Assembly (NCBI RefSeq): GCF_001613795.1
Contig: NZ_LPVZ01000024.1
Location: 62,001 to 126,000 of the forward strand
Direction of reading: 5' to 3'
DNA from: Thalassospira sp. MCCC 1A01148
GTDB lineage: Bacteria > Pseudomonadota > Alphaproteobacteria > Rhodospirillales > Thalassospiraceae
Length of the DNA: 64,000 nucleotides
Shown here: positions 9,870-18,227 of the stretch, one piece after another
Position numbering within the stretch: position 1 is the first letter of the stretch
Layout: every line of letters begins with the position of its first letter
Program-made: the position numbers and the translations under genes
The notes under the pieces: model-generated
Told to the model about the DNA's origin: nothing
The model's input: the letters and a program-made list of their open reading frames with translations, nothing else
Database searches by the model: none

Positions 9870-10541
9870 CTAGTCGCTTAGGTGGCATGGTGGCGAGGAT
9901 TGATCGATTTTGTCGGCTGCGGATGAAGCCTGACTGTCAACGTACCGGATTCCCTGATCTGTAATCAGCACATCCACGGGAACATCATATTGATGCGGCA
10001 AAATGTCGGCGAGCCTTGTGGCTTCAAATCCGATGCCGACGACCAACGGTTTGCGCGATACGGCGGCCAATGTCCGGTCAAAAAATCCACCGCCATATCC
10101 CAGCCGATAGCCCGCCCGATCAAACCCGACCAACGGCGCCAACAGCACATGAACGCCAACCTCATCTGTGCCACGCGGCTCTGGGATGCGGGCAAAGCCG
10201 GGAACCATTTCGGTTAAGGGCGTCCAGTTATGGAATACCATTGGCTGGTCTTTACCCGGCACGACGGGAAGTGCGGCCGTTCCACCGTTTGCGATGTGAC
10301 GTTCGATTACCGGGCGCAGATCTATTTCGTTCTGGATCGGCCAGTAAAATCCGACAGTGGCTGCCGGGCGATCTTTAAGGAACTCGGAAAAATACCCACG
10401 GATTTGGTCAGACAGATGCTGGTGGGTCGCGGCATCAAGTCCGGACCGCCATCCAAGCAAGGCGCGGCGGACAGCATGGCGCCATTCTGACTGTTTTTCG
10501 GTGCTGCCGTTGCGCGGCGCAACCGGGAGTTCAAGACTCAT
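9870..10541 (-). CDS. fthC: 5-formyltetrahydrofolate cyclo-ligase
   Basis: Converts 5-formyl-THF to 5,10-methenyl-THF with ATP, returning stored folate to the one-carbon pool. Recognised by the basic N-terminal part (WRHAVRRALLGWRSGL), FYWPIQNEIDLRP, and the ATP/substrate loop RLGYGGGFFDRTLA. The 223-residue length from ATG 10541 is slightly longer than usual; TTG at 10553 is an alternative. In many proteobacteria 6S RNA lies upstream of this gene; here the upstream neighbour is a cold-shock gene and no 6S RNA was recognised. Confidence 0.93.
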   Translation of the reverse strand: MSLELPVAPRNGSTEKQSEWRHAVRRALLGWRSGLDAATHQHLSDQIRGYFSEFLKDRPAATVGFYWPIQNEIDLRPVIERHIANGGTAALPVVPGKDQPMVFHNWTPLTEMVPGFARIPEPRGTDEVGVHVLLAPLVGFDRAGYRLGYGGGFFDRTLAAVSRKPLVVGIGFEATRLADILPHQYDVPVDVLITDQGIRYVDSQASSAADKIDQSSPPCHLSD

Positions 10542-10606
10542 AACCGGGGACAACGTTTTCTGTTATTTGCGTGTGGGCAAGCCTACACCAAATCCCCTTA
10601 AACGCA

Positions 10607-10632
10607 TAACGCGCCGGGAGCCCGGCGCGTTA
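10607..10632. terminator. Strong GC-rich hairpin after the cold-shock gene
   Basis: TAACGCGCCGGG and its exact reverse complement meet with a 2-base centre, forming an 11-bp stem with a 4-base loop, 37 bases past the csp stop and 65 bases before fthC. The T run is weak on both sides, so it may act as terminator or RNA 3' end stabiliser. Confidence 0.55.
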
Positions 10633-10669
10633 ACGGTTGTCAGCAAAAAAGCTGCAAGCCAGATAGAAT

Positions 10670-10876
10670 TTAGAGAATGGCGAGTTCTTCTGCCGACATG
10701 CGGCCATTGCGACCTTCAATCAGCTCAAACTGAATTTTCTGCCCTTCATCAAGTCCCTGCAGACCAGCACGCTGAACAGCGGTGATGTGCACGAATGCAT
10801 CTTTACCGCCCTCGTCCGGGGTGATGAAGCCATAACCCTTGGTCGCATTGAACCACTTAACCGTTCCGGTAGCCAT
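10670..10876 (-). CDS. Cold-shock domain protein (CspA family)
   Basis: Predicted 68-residue single-stranded nucleic acid binding protein that melts RNA structure. [18 protein letters not shown] opens the fold; RNP1 KGYGFI and RNP2 DAFVHI are both intact. The ATG at 10876 gives the standard beginning; a longer in-frame reading upstream is not convincing. About 200 bases without a gene lie upstream, compatible with the long regulatory 5' leader typical of csp genes. Confidence 0.96.
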   Translation of the reverse strand: MATGTVKWFNATKGYGFITPDEGGKDAFVHITAVQRAGLQGLDEGQKIQFELIEGRNGRMSAEELAIL

Positions 10877-11076
10877 ATCCGTAGTCGTCCTTAGTTTAGT
10901 ATGCGCATTTCCAAACTCAGAAATGCTTGAAAACAGTCCCTGCCTTACACCGCGCAAGGGCACAATTACCATCAACCAGAGAGCAACCACGCACTTGAAA
11001 GATGCACTGCATCGTTTCAATAATTACCGAAATTTCGGCTTAGTGCAATGGATTCATGCATTAAGTTCTTTTTTCA

Positions 11077-11802
11077 CTACCACGCGTAATCGACCATGTG
11101 ACGCAGGTCACCGTGCGGCACCTGCCCGGAATCGTACACACCCATAGATGAATCAAATGCAGAAAGGAATTCCCGCAAAGGTTCTGTATTGCGGCAGATA
11201 AGCGAGATGTCGACAGTGATCACCGGCGGCAGATCGACCTGGATGATATCGGTTCGACCAAACATGCGAATATTGGTGCTGTCACCGATGATCCCGGTCA
11301 GTCGCCCGGCCGCAAGCAAATCGACAGCCTGCTCAAGACTTCCGAGATCATGCCAGACAATCTCCCCACGAAGCGACAGACTCGGCCTTGGCAGATTGGC
11401 AAGGATTCCGATATCCACCTGCGGCAGGGTCTGTATATCGGCACCGATGCGCTGGAACACGCGAAGTTCGAAGCGAACCTTGCTTTCTGATGCGATGGTG
11501 TCTTCAAAACGTGCCGGGTCCGACGCAAGAATACAGTCGGTCAGGCCCGCATCAAGCGCATCGCGAAAACGGTTATAGGGAAAAACATCAAACGCAACCG
11601 GACGCTGTTGCGCGCCAAGCAGGGTGATGAACCGCCGCTGGCCGGGAAGAGCATGTTGGTTCCATTTGGTATCAAAGACGATATTGCTGGCAACCCGCAC
11701 CGCATCATTTGCGTTCGCACCGGAAACCCCAAGACCGCTGACAATAAAAAGCCCGAAAAACAGGGCTGCTCGCTTCGCTATTCGGCTGGTATCAAGGATC
11801 AA
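11077..11802 (-). CDS. Periplasmic solute-binding (family 3-like) protein, ligand unknown
   Basis: A signal peptide is visible (basic RIAKR, hydrophobic core ALFFGLFIVSGLGVSG, likely cleavage after ANA). The mature part, about 205 residues, resembles the small amino-acid-binding-like domains (FDVFPYNRFRDALDAGLTDCILA; GSLEQAVDLLAAGRLTGIIGD), often used as sensory or orphan binding proteins in marine alphaproteobacteria. No permease or ATPase gene is adjacent. The start is TTG 11802 with AGGG 7 bases upstream. Confidence 0.72.
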   Translation of the reverse strand: MILDTSRIAKRAALFFGLFIVSGLGVSGANANDAVRVASNIVFDTKWNQHALPGQRRFITLLGAQQRPVAFDVFPYNRFRDALDAGLTDCILASDPARFEDTIASESKVRFELRVFQRIGADIQTLPQVDIGILANLPRPSLSLRGEIVWHDLGSLEQAVDLLAAGRLTGIIGDSTNIRMFGRTDIIQVDLPPVITVDISLICRNTEPLREFLSAFDSSMGVYDSGQVPHGDLRHMVDYAW

Positions 11803-12347
11803 TTAAATGCCCTGCCCTCGTGGTTACTGCGGATGCCGTCACGCGCGAGCCATTCCCGGGCAACATCCGACTAATAGCCATATAAGGTCGCCCGATCTGA
11901 ATACCAGATAGTGATAATAGAAAGACTGCCCCGGACACAGTCGGGAAGGATGAAGTGAGAGTCGTGTGCCGAATTGGGGCAGAAGCCCGGACACCCCTAT
12001 GACGGATAAAATCAGCACATTTTCATAGTAGCCGGAGTGATCATGCCACGATCCCGCGTCGTATACGCCACTACCGACTATTCAGGCGCAAAGCGCAAGA
12101 CGCCGTTGTCACCTGACAATATTGAAAGCCATTCATTCGGGATGTCTGAATTTGTCATAGTCTGAGGGGTAGAAGTGCGTGACAAAGCCCCTTGCTTTAG
12201 ACGATGATAGAGCAAGCCTAATATAAAAAGTATATGTTGCACCTAATTGTGCACGGGCAACCTAGAGCATCGGTTCGTAGCGATGCAGGGTTTAAGTTGG
12301 GACACGCTTGACTGAATGGATATGATATTCGGATCGGATAACAGGAC
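11803..12347. other. 545-base intergenic region, no gene recognised
   Basis: Lies between two divergently oriented genes, so it holds two promoters. No open frame with a ribosome site stands out. A long-range pairing is possible: GCCCCGGACAC at 11928-11938 with GTGTGCC at 11964-11970 and GGGGC at 11976-11980, which could be a structured leader or small RNA, but this is weak. Confidence 0.5.
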
Positions 12348-13373
12348 GTGACAGCGACAACCAAGATCGCAAACCCACGCGACATCGCACACAGCGTTAT
12401 GTCGCTTATTAACGAACTGAACCTGCAGCCCACGCCACAGGTTTATCACGTATTTTACAGCTATCTGACAGATGAGGTTCCCGAACTCAGCCAGTTGATC
12501 AAGGTCCTGATCCGCAATACGCAGGACCTTGATGAAGAGACAGTGTTTCGGATTTACCACAAGTATCTTGGCACCCATGCCATGCAGCAGCATCTCAAAC
12601 AGGGGGTCGAGGGGCTGCAATCTGCTGTCGAGCGGGTAGAGATGGCCGTCACATCGGTCATGCGGGAAACGGATTCTTTCTGTGGCGAAATTGATCTGGC
12701 GTCACAACAGTTGCTTTCGGAAGACATCACCTTGCAGGAAGCACGGTCGGTCAGCCGCAACTTGTCAGAAAAGTCCAGTCAGGCACGTGACTCTTTTAAT
12801 TCGTTCAATGGCAGCCTTGAAGAATATCATCAGGAAGTTCTTCGGGTACGCACAGAGCTTGAGCTCGTTCGCCGTGATGCCCTGACCGATACGCTGACAG
12901 GAATTGCCAACCGCAAGAATTTTGACAACTCATTGCGCGATGCCGTGACCACAACCATGGAATCTGGCGCGCCACTGTCACTTTTGATGATCGACATTGA
13001 TCACTTCAAGGAATTCAATGACAATTTCGGTCATCGCACAGGTGACGGTGTCCTCAAGGCTGTCGCACGGGTTTTGGTCAGTTCCACAAAAGGGGCCGAT
13101 ACCGTTGCGCGATATGGCGGTGAAGAATTCGCAGTCATCCTGCCCGAAACATCGCCCGAGAACGCGGCCAAGCTTGCCGACAAGCTGCGACAAAACGTTT
13201 CAAACCAACACATTATAAACAAAAAAACCGGCAAGGATTTCGGCAAGTTAACCGTTTCAATTGGCTTGACGGCCTACCAACTTGGAGAGAATATACTGGA
13301 GTTTGTTGACCGTGCAGACAACGCTCTTTATATGGCCAAGCAGGGCGGCAGAAACACCTGTATTCGGCAATAG
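12348..13373 (+). CDS. Soluble diguanylate cyclase (GGDEF)
   Basis: Makes c-di-GMP from two GTP. Predicted 341 residues without membrane segments: a helical N-terminal region (about 1-175, partly coiled coil) of unknown sensory role, then a GGDEF domain with active-site GGEEF at 257-261 and TLTGIANRKNF at its start. The usual RxxD inhibitory site is not conserved at the expected position (KGAD). The GTG start has GGA directly before it. The next gene, 13584, is on the same strand 210 bases away and may share the signal. Confidence 0.92.
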   Translation: MTATTKIANPRDIAHSVMSLINELNLQPTPQVYHVFYSYLTDEVPELSQLIKVLIRNTQDLDEETVFRIYHKYLGTHAMQQHLKQGVEGLQSAVERVEMAVTSVMRETDSFCGEIDLASQQLLSEDITLQEARSVSRNLSEKSSQARDSFNSFNGSLEEYHQEVLRVRTELELVRRDALTDTLTGIANRKNFDNSLRDAVTTTMESGAPLSLLMIDIDHFKEFNDNFGHRTGDGVLKAVARVLVSSTKGADTVARYGGEEFAVILPETSPENAAKLADKLRQNVSNQHIINKKTGKDFGKLTVSIGLTAYQLGENILEFVDRADNALYMAKQGGRNTCIRQ

Positions 13374-13583
13374 AAGTGCCGTCGCGGCAAACATTGAGAC
13401 AGGACATGAACGAGTGCATCTCTGAAAGCAGAGAGACCGAAAACAAGAACAAAATCAACGCAAGACACCGAGCTAACACAGTGTCCGAATAAGCCAAAAG
13501 AACAGAACCGATGACCTAACAATCGGGCCTGTCATGTACAACATAGTAATGTGGTGCACCGGCTTTGCAGGGCGGAGAAGCAG

Positions 13584-14618
13584 ATGAAGACACCTAATAG
13601 CGAACGTAAGATCGAGCTTGAGCACAAGATTTTCAAAACGTTCGAAGAATGCCATTTTCAGAAGTCTGACATCTCAGACGAAGCTCTTTTTGTCCTGAAA
13701 ATGGCAGAAGGATCAGTCGTGTCTTTGCCGCTGAAAGCGATTTGCCGGGAATTCGATATTGATCCTGAATCAAAAGATGGCGATCTGATCAATCTGATCG
13801 ACAAGGCGCTCAACTTCATTAACGTACTGCGCCCCGGCGACAACCTGCCGCGCGAAGTGCTGACGGGTGAAGCATCATGGGCAGTTGACGAAGATCACAA
13901 AGCGATCGCCTATAACCGTATCACCATGCAGCTGGTAACGTGGATGTCGGGGAGCGAGGAGCTCATTACCGACCCGGACGAGCTGATGCAGATCGCCGAA
14001 GATCCGAACACCAAGAAAAAGATCAACCAGGCCTTTGACGAAGTTGCCGAAAAACTTGGCATGGGCAAGGAAAACCGCGAAGAAGTCGTCAACCTGGTCC
14101 ACCAGGTTGCTGATGAGCTGTCATACATCGAAACCCTGCGTGTGAAGTATCGCAAGATCCTGATGGTGGATCGCAAACTGCAGGAATTGCGGCGCATCTA
14201 TGCCCATGAAAAAGGTGTTCTGGAAACGGTCACGCAGGCCATCCGGCTGCTTGATGATGCCAAAAAGAAGTTCGAGAACACCTTTGACGAGCTTGATGCC
14301 AATACCGGCGAGATCATGTCGGTTCTGCGTAACTTCACGTCCCAGCGCCAGTATATCCGCAGCCAGCGTGATGACCTTTACAAACGTCTGCGCGCTTGGC
14401 AGCCGCTGATCGAACAATGGGAAGAACTTGAACTTGAACGTGGCCCGCAGGCCGTCAACCTGGTCAAGCAGACATACCAGTTCCTCGCCCCGCGTTTCAT
14501 GAAGGTCAAAGAATGGCTTTTGATGACCAAGGTGCAGGATGGTGTCTCTGAACAGCACAGCTTCAAGAATGAAGACGAACGCATGGGCAAGCTGAAAGGC
14601 AAAATGATGCAGTGGTAG
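13584..14618 (+). CDS. Conserved alpha-helical protein of unknown function
   Basis: Predicted 344 residues starting MKTPNSERK with GGAG 6 bases before. No signal peptide or membrane segment. Sequence is rich in charged residues with long helices; residues about 195-300 (VKYRKILMVDRKLQEL ... RQYIRSQRDDLYKRL) look like extended coiled coil. I recall similar hypothetical proteins from Rhodospirillales but no named domain. Highly charged helical make-up suggests a cytoplasmic scaffold or regulatory protein. It is followed by a strong terminator and preceded by a diguanylate cyclase. Confidence 0.82.
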   Translation: MKTPNSERKIELEHKIFKTFEECHFQKSDISDEALFVLKMAEGSVVSLPLKAICREFDIDPESKDGDLINLIDKALNFINVLRPGDNLPREVLTGEASWAVDEDHKAIAYNRITMQLVTWMSGSEELITDPDELMQIAEDPNTKKKINQAFDEVAEKLGMGKENREEVVNLVHQVADELSYIETLRVKYRKILMVDRKLQELRRIYAHEKGVLETVTQAIRLLDDAKKKFENTFDELDANTGEIMSVLRNFTSQRQYIRSQRDDLYKRLRAWQPLIEQWEELELERGPQAVNLVKQTYQFLAPRFMKVKEWLLMTKVQDGVSEQHSFKNEDERMGKLKGKMMQW

Positions 14619-14646
14619 CCGTCCGCTATCCGCCACGACAGAATTG

Positions 14647-14675
14647 AAAAGGCGCGCTGATTAGCGCGCCTTTTT
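14647..14675. terminator. Bidirectional terminator
   Basis: AAAAGGCGCGCT pairs with AGCGCGCCTTTT around GATT, with five T on the plus side. It ends the 13584 gene and faces the convergent gene at 14710. Confidence 0.93.
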
Positions 14676-14709
14676 CGTGTTTGCTTCGGGTCCGGACATC
14701 AAAATCGCC

Positions 14710-15042
14710 CTAGCGGGTCTGTTCCCCGGTCATCGTGATCTTAAGCGCCACATGATCATCAAGGACGGCAATTGACTTGGCCGCATTGGCCGGAACCGGG
14801 ACTTTGCGATCAATACAGTATGCAATCATTGCTGCTGCCAGTTCGGCACCTGCGGTCGGCACAATAGACGTTTGCCCTTCATCAGACTTAATGGTCAGAC
14901 GCGCAATGACTTCCGGTTTACGTTCAATTTCAAAGCTGCTGATCTGGCCAGCCGGAAGCGCCTTCCCGGTCCGTCGACTATGGGCCAGTATTGACTTGAT
15001 CAGTTCGCCGTCCTCAAAAACGATACAGCGTATTTCACGCAT
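14710..15042 (-). CDS. Small conserved-looking hypothetical protein
   Basis: Predicted 110 residues starting MREIRCIVFEDGELIKSIL. Mixed alpha/beta character, no signal peptide or membrane helix. The N-terminal third and the phrase RLTIKSDEGQTSIV suggest a small beta-sheet domain, followed by a helix (GAELAAAMIAYCIDRKVPVP). No family recognised. It is monocistronic, lying between the terminator at 14647 and the LysE gene. Confidence 0.68.
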   Translation of the reverse strand: MREIRCIVFEDGELIKSILAHSRRTGKALPAGQISSFEIERKPEVIARLTIKSDEGQTSIVPTAGAELAAAMIAYCIDRKVPVPANAAKSIAVLDDHVALKITMTGEQTR

Positions 15043-15169
15043 GGTCGAATATCCTCAAACAGTTGTTTGATTACATATTGTTATGTTGATACGGCAAAAC
15101 AAACATCAAATGTACAATTGTATTAGACAAAATTCTCTGCGCTTGCTGAAAACACACCCATCCGCGTGA

Positions 15170-15793
15170 TCAGCTGCTTGCCAACCAGACACCCACCCCG
15201 ATCATCAGGGTCCCGGCAACGCGGTTAAGCACCCGCACATTGCCGCTTTTTTCAAGGAATTTACGCAGTGACCGCCCACCCGTCGCATAGAGCGTCATGC
15301 AAATCAGCTCTGTGACAAGGATGATCGCGACCAACACCGAAAGCTGTGGCGCGATGGCGTGCTGCAAACTGATAAAGGGCGGCAAAAGGGAAATCATGAA
15401 CGCCCATCCCTTGGGGTTGGCAATCGCCGTGACAAAGCCCTGGGCCGCCAGCCCGAATGGTGTTGCTGTCTTTGCACCTTCGACTTCGGCCGATATCGCC
15501 ATCCGGCCACGCGAACGCCACAGCTGGATGCCAAGCCATGCCAGATAAGCACCGCCAATATATTTGAAGACCGCAAATACCGCCGGGTACTGCAACATCA
15601 CGGCCGCCACACCAAGTGCGGAGGCGACGACAACAATCCCGACACCAACCAGCTCGCCCATCATCATCCAGAGCGTACGCTTCAAACCGATCGTCATGCC
15701 AAGTGTCAGGGCAAGCGTCATGCACATACCTGGCGTAATAGAGACAAAAAAGGCCGTGGGGATAAAAGCCCCGATCAACGACAAACTCAGCAT
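15170..15793 (-). CDS. LysE/RhtB family amino-acid exporter
   Basis: Inner-membrane efflux protein of 207 residues with about six hydrophobic segments. The family signature near the N-terminus is present (AFFVSITPGMCMTLALTLGMTIGLK), as are the central YIGGAYLAWLGIQLWRS and the ANPKGWAFMISLLPPF segment that marks RhtB-like members. These export lysine, homoserine or threonine; the substrate here is unknown. It stands alone. Confidence 0.92.
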   Translation of the reverse strand: MLSLSLIGAFIPTAFFVSITPGMCMTLALTLGMTIGLKRTLWMMMGELVGVGIVVVASALGVAAVMLQYPAVFAVFKYIGGAYLAWLGIQLWRSRGRMAISAEVEGAKTATPFGLAAQGFVTAIANPKGWAFMISLLPPFISLQHAIAPQLSVLVAIILVTELICMTLYATGGRSLRKFLEKSGNVRVLNRVAGTLMIGVGVWLASS

Positions 15794-16134
15794 AAAGGTT
15801 CCTGTGGCTGGGGTGGCGCCCGGTCCTGACTGTCATTTTGGGGCATGACATTGTCAGTCCGGAAATCACTAACCGATAACTGAAATGCCGACCAGCCTCT
15901 TTTTGGTATGGCCGCAATCACTTCCGCGCGAACACGGCTGCGCGCGGGAACTACGCCAACGCACTGCCCCCGCGAAACAGCGGCTTAAAACAGTGGTTCT
16001 GCCGAGATGCCACTAAATTCCACTCAAAAAACAGACCAAAAGGTACAAAAATTACTTGACCTGAAGGGGCCCCGCGACGAAATTGGGGGCGTCGCCAGCC
16101 AAGGCTGGTATTTGAAGCCAATTGATGAAGACCG
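15794..16134. other. Intergenic region upstream of the leuA leader
   Basis: 341 bases between the LysE start and the leader peptide. It must hold the leuA promoter on the plus strand; a TTGACC at about 16056-16061 is a possible -35 but no matching -10 is convincing. A GC-rich palindromic patch (GGGGCCCC near 16066) lies just after it. No gene is seen. Confidence 0.45.
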
Positions 16135-16281
16135 ATGACCGCAGACATTTGCAACATTGATGCATATGCCAACCGTGCCGAAGCCAGCGCTTCGCGCACC
16201 CTTGTGCTGTCTGCCCTCAACCTAATTTCCGGTCTCCTTGGTCTAGCAGAGCTAGGCGCTCTACGACTTACTCGCCCCTGA
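16135..16281 (+). CDS. Leucine-rich leader peptide of leuA (putative attenuator)
   Basis: A 48-codon frame starts at ATG 16135 (stop codon in frame just upstream) and ends at TGA 16281, 146 bases before leuA. Codons 23-45 contain ten leucines, four of them CTA (codons 30, 37, 40, 43), a codon that is scarce in the neighbouring core genes. Ribosome pausing at leucine codons when charged tRNA-Leu is low is the classic control of leucine biosynthesis genes. The ribosome site is modest (GAAG 5-6 bases upstream). The peptide is longer than most known leaders, so part of the frame may be incidental. Confidence 0.62.
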   Translation: MTADICNIDAYANRAEASASRTLVLSALNLISGLLGLAELGALRLTRP

Positions 16282-16343
16282 GCGAACCATGCCGGCCCGG
16301 ATCATACACAAAACATGTCGATCCACTAGCCGCAGCTCAGGGG
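16275..16343 (+). promoter_or_regulatory. Possible attenuator stem downstream of the leader
   Basis: CCCCTGAGC (16275-16283, overlapping the leader stop codon) is exactly complementary to GCTCAGGGG (16335-16343). A competing hairpin AGAGC/GCTCT lies inside the leader's CTA cluster (about 16248-16262). Mutually exclusive pairing with the translating ribosome is plausible. No T run follows, so a simple intrinsic terminator is not shown. Confidence 0.42.
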
Positions 16344-16427
16344 AAAAAGTCGCGCCAGATGGCCCGCACTCCTTCCAGACAGAATTCATATACCGGGCAA
16401 AGTCCCGAATGATCAGGAAACAAGACA

Positions 16428-17978
16428 ATGGCTAGTGCAAACGACAATCGCGTCATCATTTTCGACACCACCTTGCGTGATGGGGAACAGTCCCCGGGTG
16501 CATCGATGACGCTCGATGAAAAACTGCGTGTGGCGCAGGCACTGGCGGAACTGAAGGTTGATGTCATCGAAGCAGGCTTTGCCATCGCATCGAATGGCGA
16601 CTTCCAATCCGTCAACGAAATCGCAAAACAGATATCCGGCCCGACCATCTGTTCTTTGGCCCGTGCCGCCAAAGGTGACATCGAACGCGCGGCAGAGGCG
16701 CTGGAACCGGCTGAAAACAAACGCATTCACACCTTTATCTCCACCAGCCCGCTGCACATGAAATACAAATTGCAGATGGAACCGGAACGCGTTCTGGAGA
16801 AGGTGATCGAAAGCGTGACCTTGGCACGCAACTTCACCGACGATGTCGAATGGTCCGCAGAAGATGGTTCACGTACCGAGCACGATTTCCTGTGCCGTTG
16901 CGTTGAAGCTGCCATTGATGCCGGTGCAACCACGATCAACATCCCGGATACCGTCGGCTACACCACGCCGACCGAATATGCCGAACTGATGAAAATGCTG
17001 ATCAACCGGGTGCCGAACATCGACAAGGCCATTCTGTCGGTCCATTGCCACAACGATCTGGGCATGGCAGTTGCCAACTCGATCTCGGCGGTGAATGCCG
17101 GTGCGCGTCAGATCGAATGCACCATCAACGGTCTGGGCGAACGTGCTGGTAACGCGGCACTCGAAGAAATCGTTATGGCGATCAACACCCGCAACGACGC
17201 CTTCCCGTTCACCACGGGGCTGGACACAACCAAGATCATGAGCGCATCACGTCTGGTATCAGCCGTTTCCGGCTTTGTCGTTCAGCCAAACAAAGCCATC
17301 GTCGGTGCAAATGCCTTTGCCCATGAAAGCGGCATTCATCAGGACGGTTTCCTCAAGAATGCCGAAACCTACGAGATCATGAAGCCGGAATCGATTGGCC
17401 TGAACAAGTCCAGTCTGGTGATGGGCAAGCATTCCGGTCGTCATGCCTTCAAGGAAAAGCTCAAGGAGCTGGGCTTTGCCGAGTTGGGCGCAAACGCCAT
17501 CGAAGATGCATTTGCGCGCTTCAAGGAATTGGCCGACAAAAAGAAAGAAGTCTATGACGACGATATCGTCGCACTGGTCGATGACGGCTTGCGTGACAAC
17601 GAACATATCAAGTTTGTTGGCCTGACCGTTACCTGCGGCTCCAAAGGCCCGCAGACGGCAGAACTGGAACTGATGGTCGACGGGGAAACCCGCAGCGCCA
17701 AAACGACCGGCGACGGTCCGATTGATGCGACCTTCAATGCCATCAAGGAAATCTATCCGCATGACTGGCGTCTGAAGCTCTATCAGGTGCACGCCGTAAC
17801 CGAGGGCACCGATGCGCAAGGCACTGTAACGGTCAAGCTCGACGGGGAAGATCGCACAGTGGTTGGCAATGCATCGGACACCGACACGGTTGTTGCGTCG
17901 TGCATCGCCTATGTGACTGCCGTCAACAAACTGATCGACAAAAGCAAGAAAACCGCACCGGACGCCATGGCTTCCTAG
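16428..17978 (+). CDS. leuA: 2-isopropylmalate synthase
   Basis: Condenses 2-oxoisovalerate with acetyl-CoA, first committed step to leucine. The 516-residue long form: catalytic TIM barrel with FDTTLRDGEQSPGA near the start, HCHNDLGMAVANS and HESGIHQDGFLK (metal ligands), then the C-terminal regulatory domain (VTCGSKGPQTAELEL) that binds leucine for feedback inhibition. Start ATG 16428 has AGGAAAC 8-9 bases ahead. A leucine-rich leader upstream suggests attenuation in addition to feedback. A strong terminator follows, so it is monocistronic. Confidence 0.98.
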   Translation: MASANDNRVIIFDTTLRDGEQSPGASMTLDEKLRVAQALAELKVDVIEAGFAIASNGDFQSVNEIAKQISGPTICSLARAAKGDIERAAEALEPAENKRIHTFISTSPLHMKYKLQMEPERVLEKVIESVTLARNFTDDVEWSAEDGSRTEHDFLCRCVEAAIDAGATTINIPDTVGYTTPTEYAELMKMLINRVPNIDKAILSVHCHNDLGMAVANSISAVNAGARQIECTINGLGERAGNAALEEIVMAINTRNDAFPFTTGLDTTKIMSASRLVSAVSGFVVQPNKAIVGANAFAHESGIHQDGFLKNAETYEIMKPESIGLNKSSLVMGKHSGRHAFKEKLKELGFAELGANAIEDAFARFKELADKKKEVYDDDIVALVDDGLRDNEHIKFVGLTVTCGSKGPQTAELELMVDGETRSAKTTGDGPIDATFNAIKEIYPHDWRLKLYQVHAVTEGTDAQGTVTVKLDGEDRTVVGNASDTDTVVASCIAYVTAVNKLIDKSKKTAPDAMAS

Positions 17979-18007
17979 GCGGCACTCTGATCAATGACAT
18001 TTCGAAA

Positions 18008-18033
18008 GGGTGGCGATTTCGCCACCCTTTTTT
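18008..18033 (+). terminator. leuA terminator
   Basis: GGGTGGCG pairs with CGCCACCC around ATTT, followed by six T; 30 bases past the leuA stop. Confidence 0.93.
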
Positions 18034-18227
18034 GTTGCGTCGCGCGGTCCGGGTGGCGGGAAATTCAACAACCGCCCCAGCAATTTTAGCACACTCATTC
18101 AGATGGCCTCGCATACTGACCACTGACCGGAACAACCACGCATCCCGATCCCACCATTATCCGCCACACTGATGTTGTGATATGCTGCTTTAACCTCATC
18201 AGATAACTTGGCAGAGGGGATGTGCAT

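Noticed and set aside
10554-10669. Possible 6S RNA upstream of fthC
   Set aside because: 6S RNA often lies here, but no long bubble-hairpin of about 150-200 bases fits before the csp gene; only a terminator hairpin and a small GTGTGGGC/GCCTACAC stem were found.
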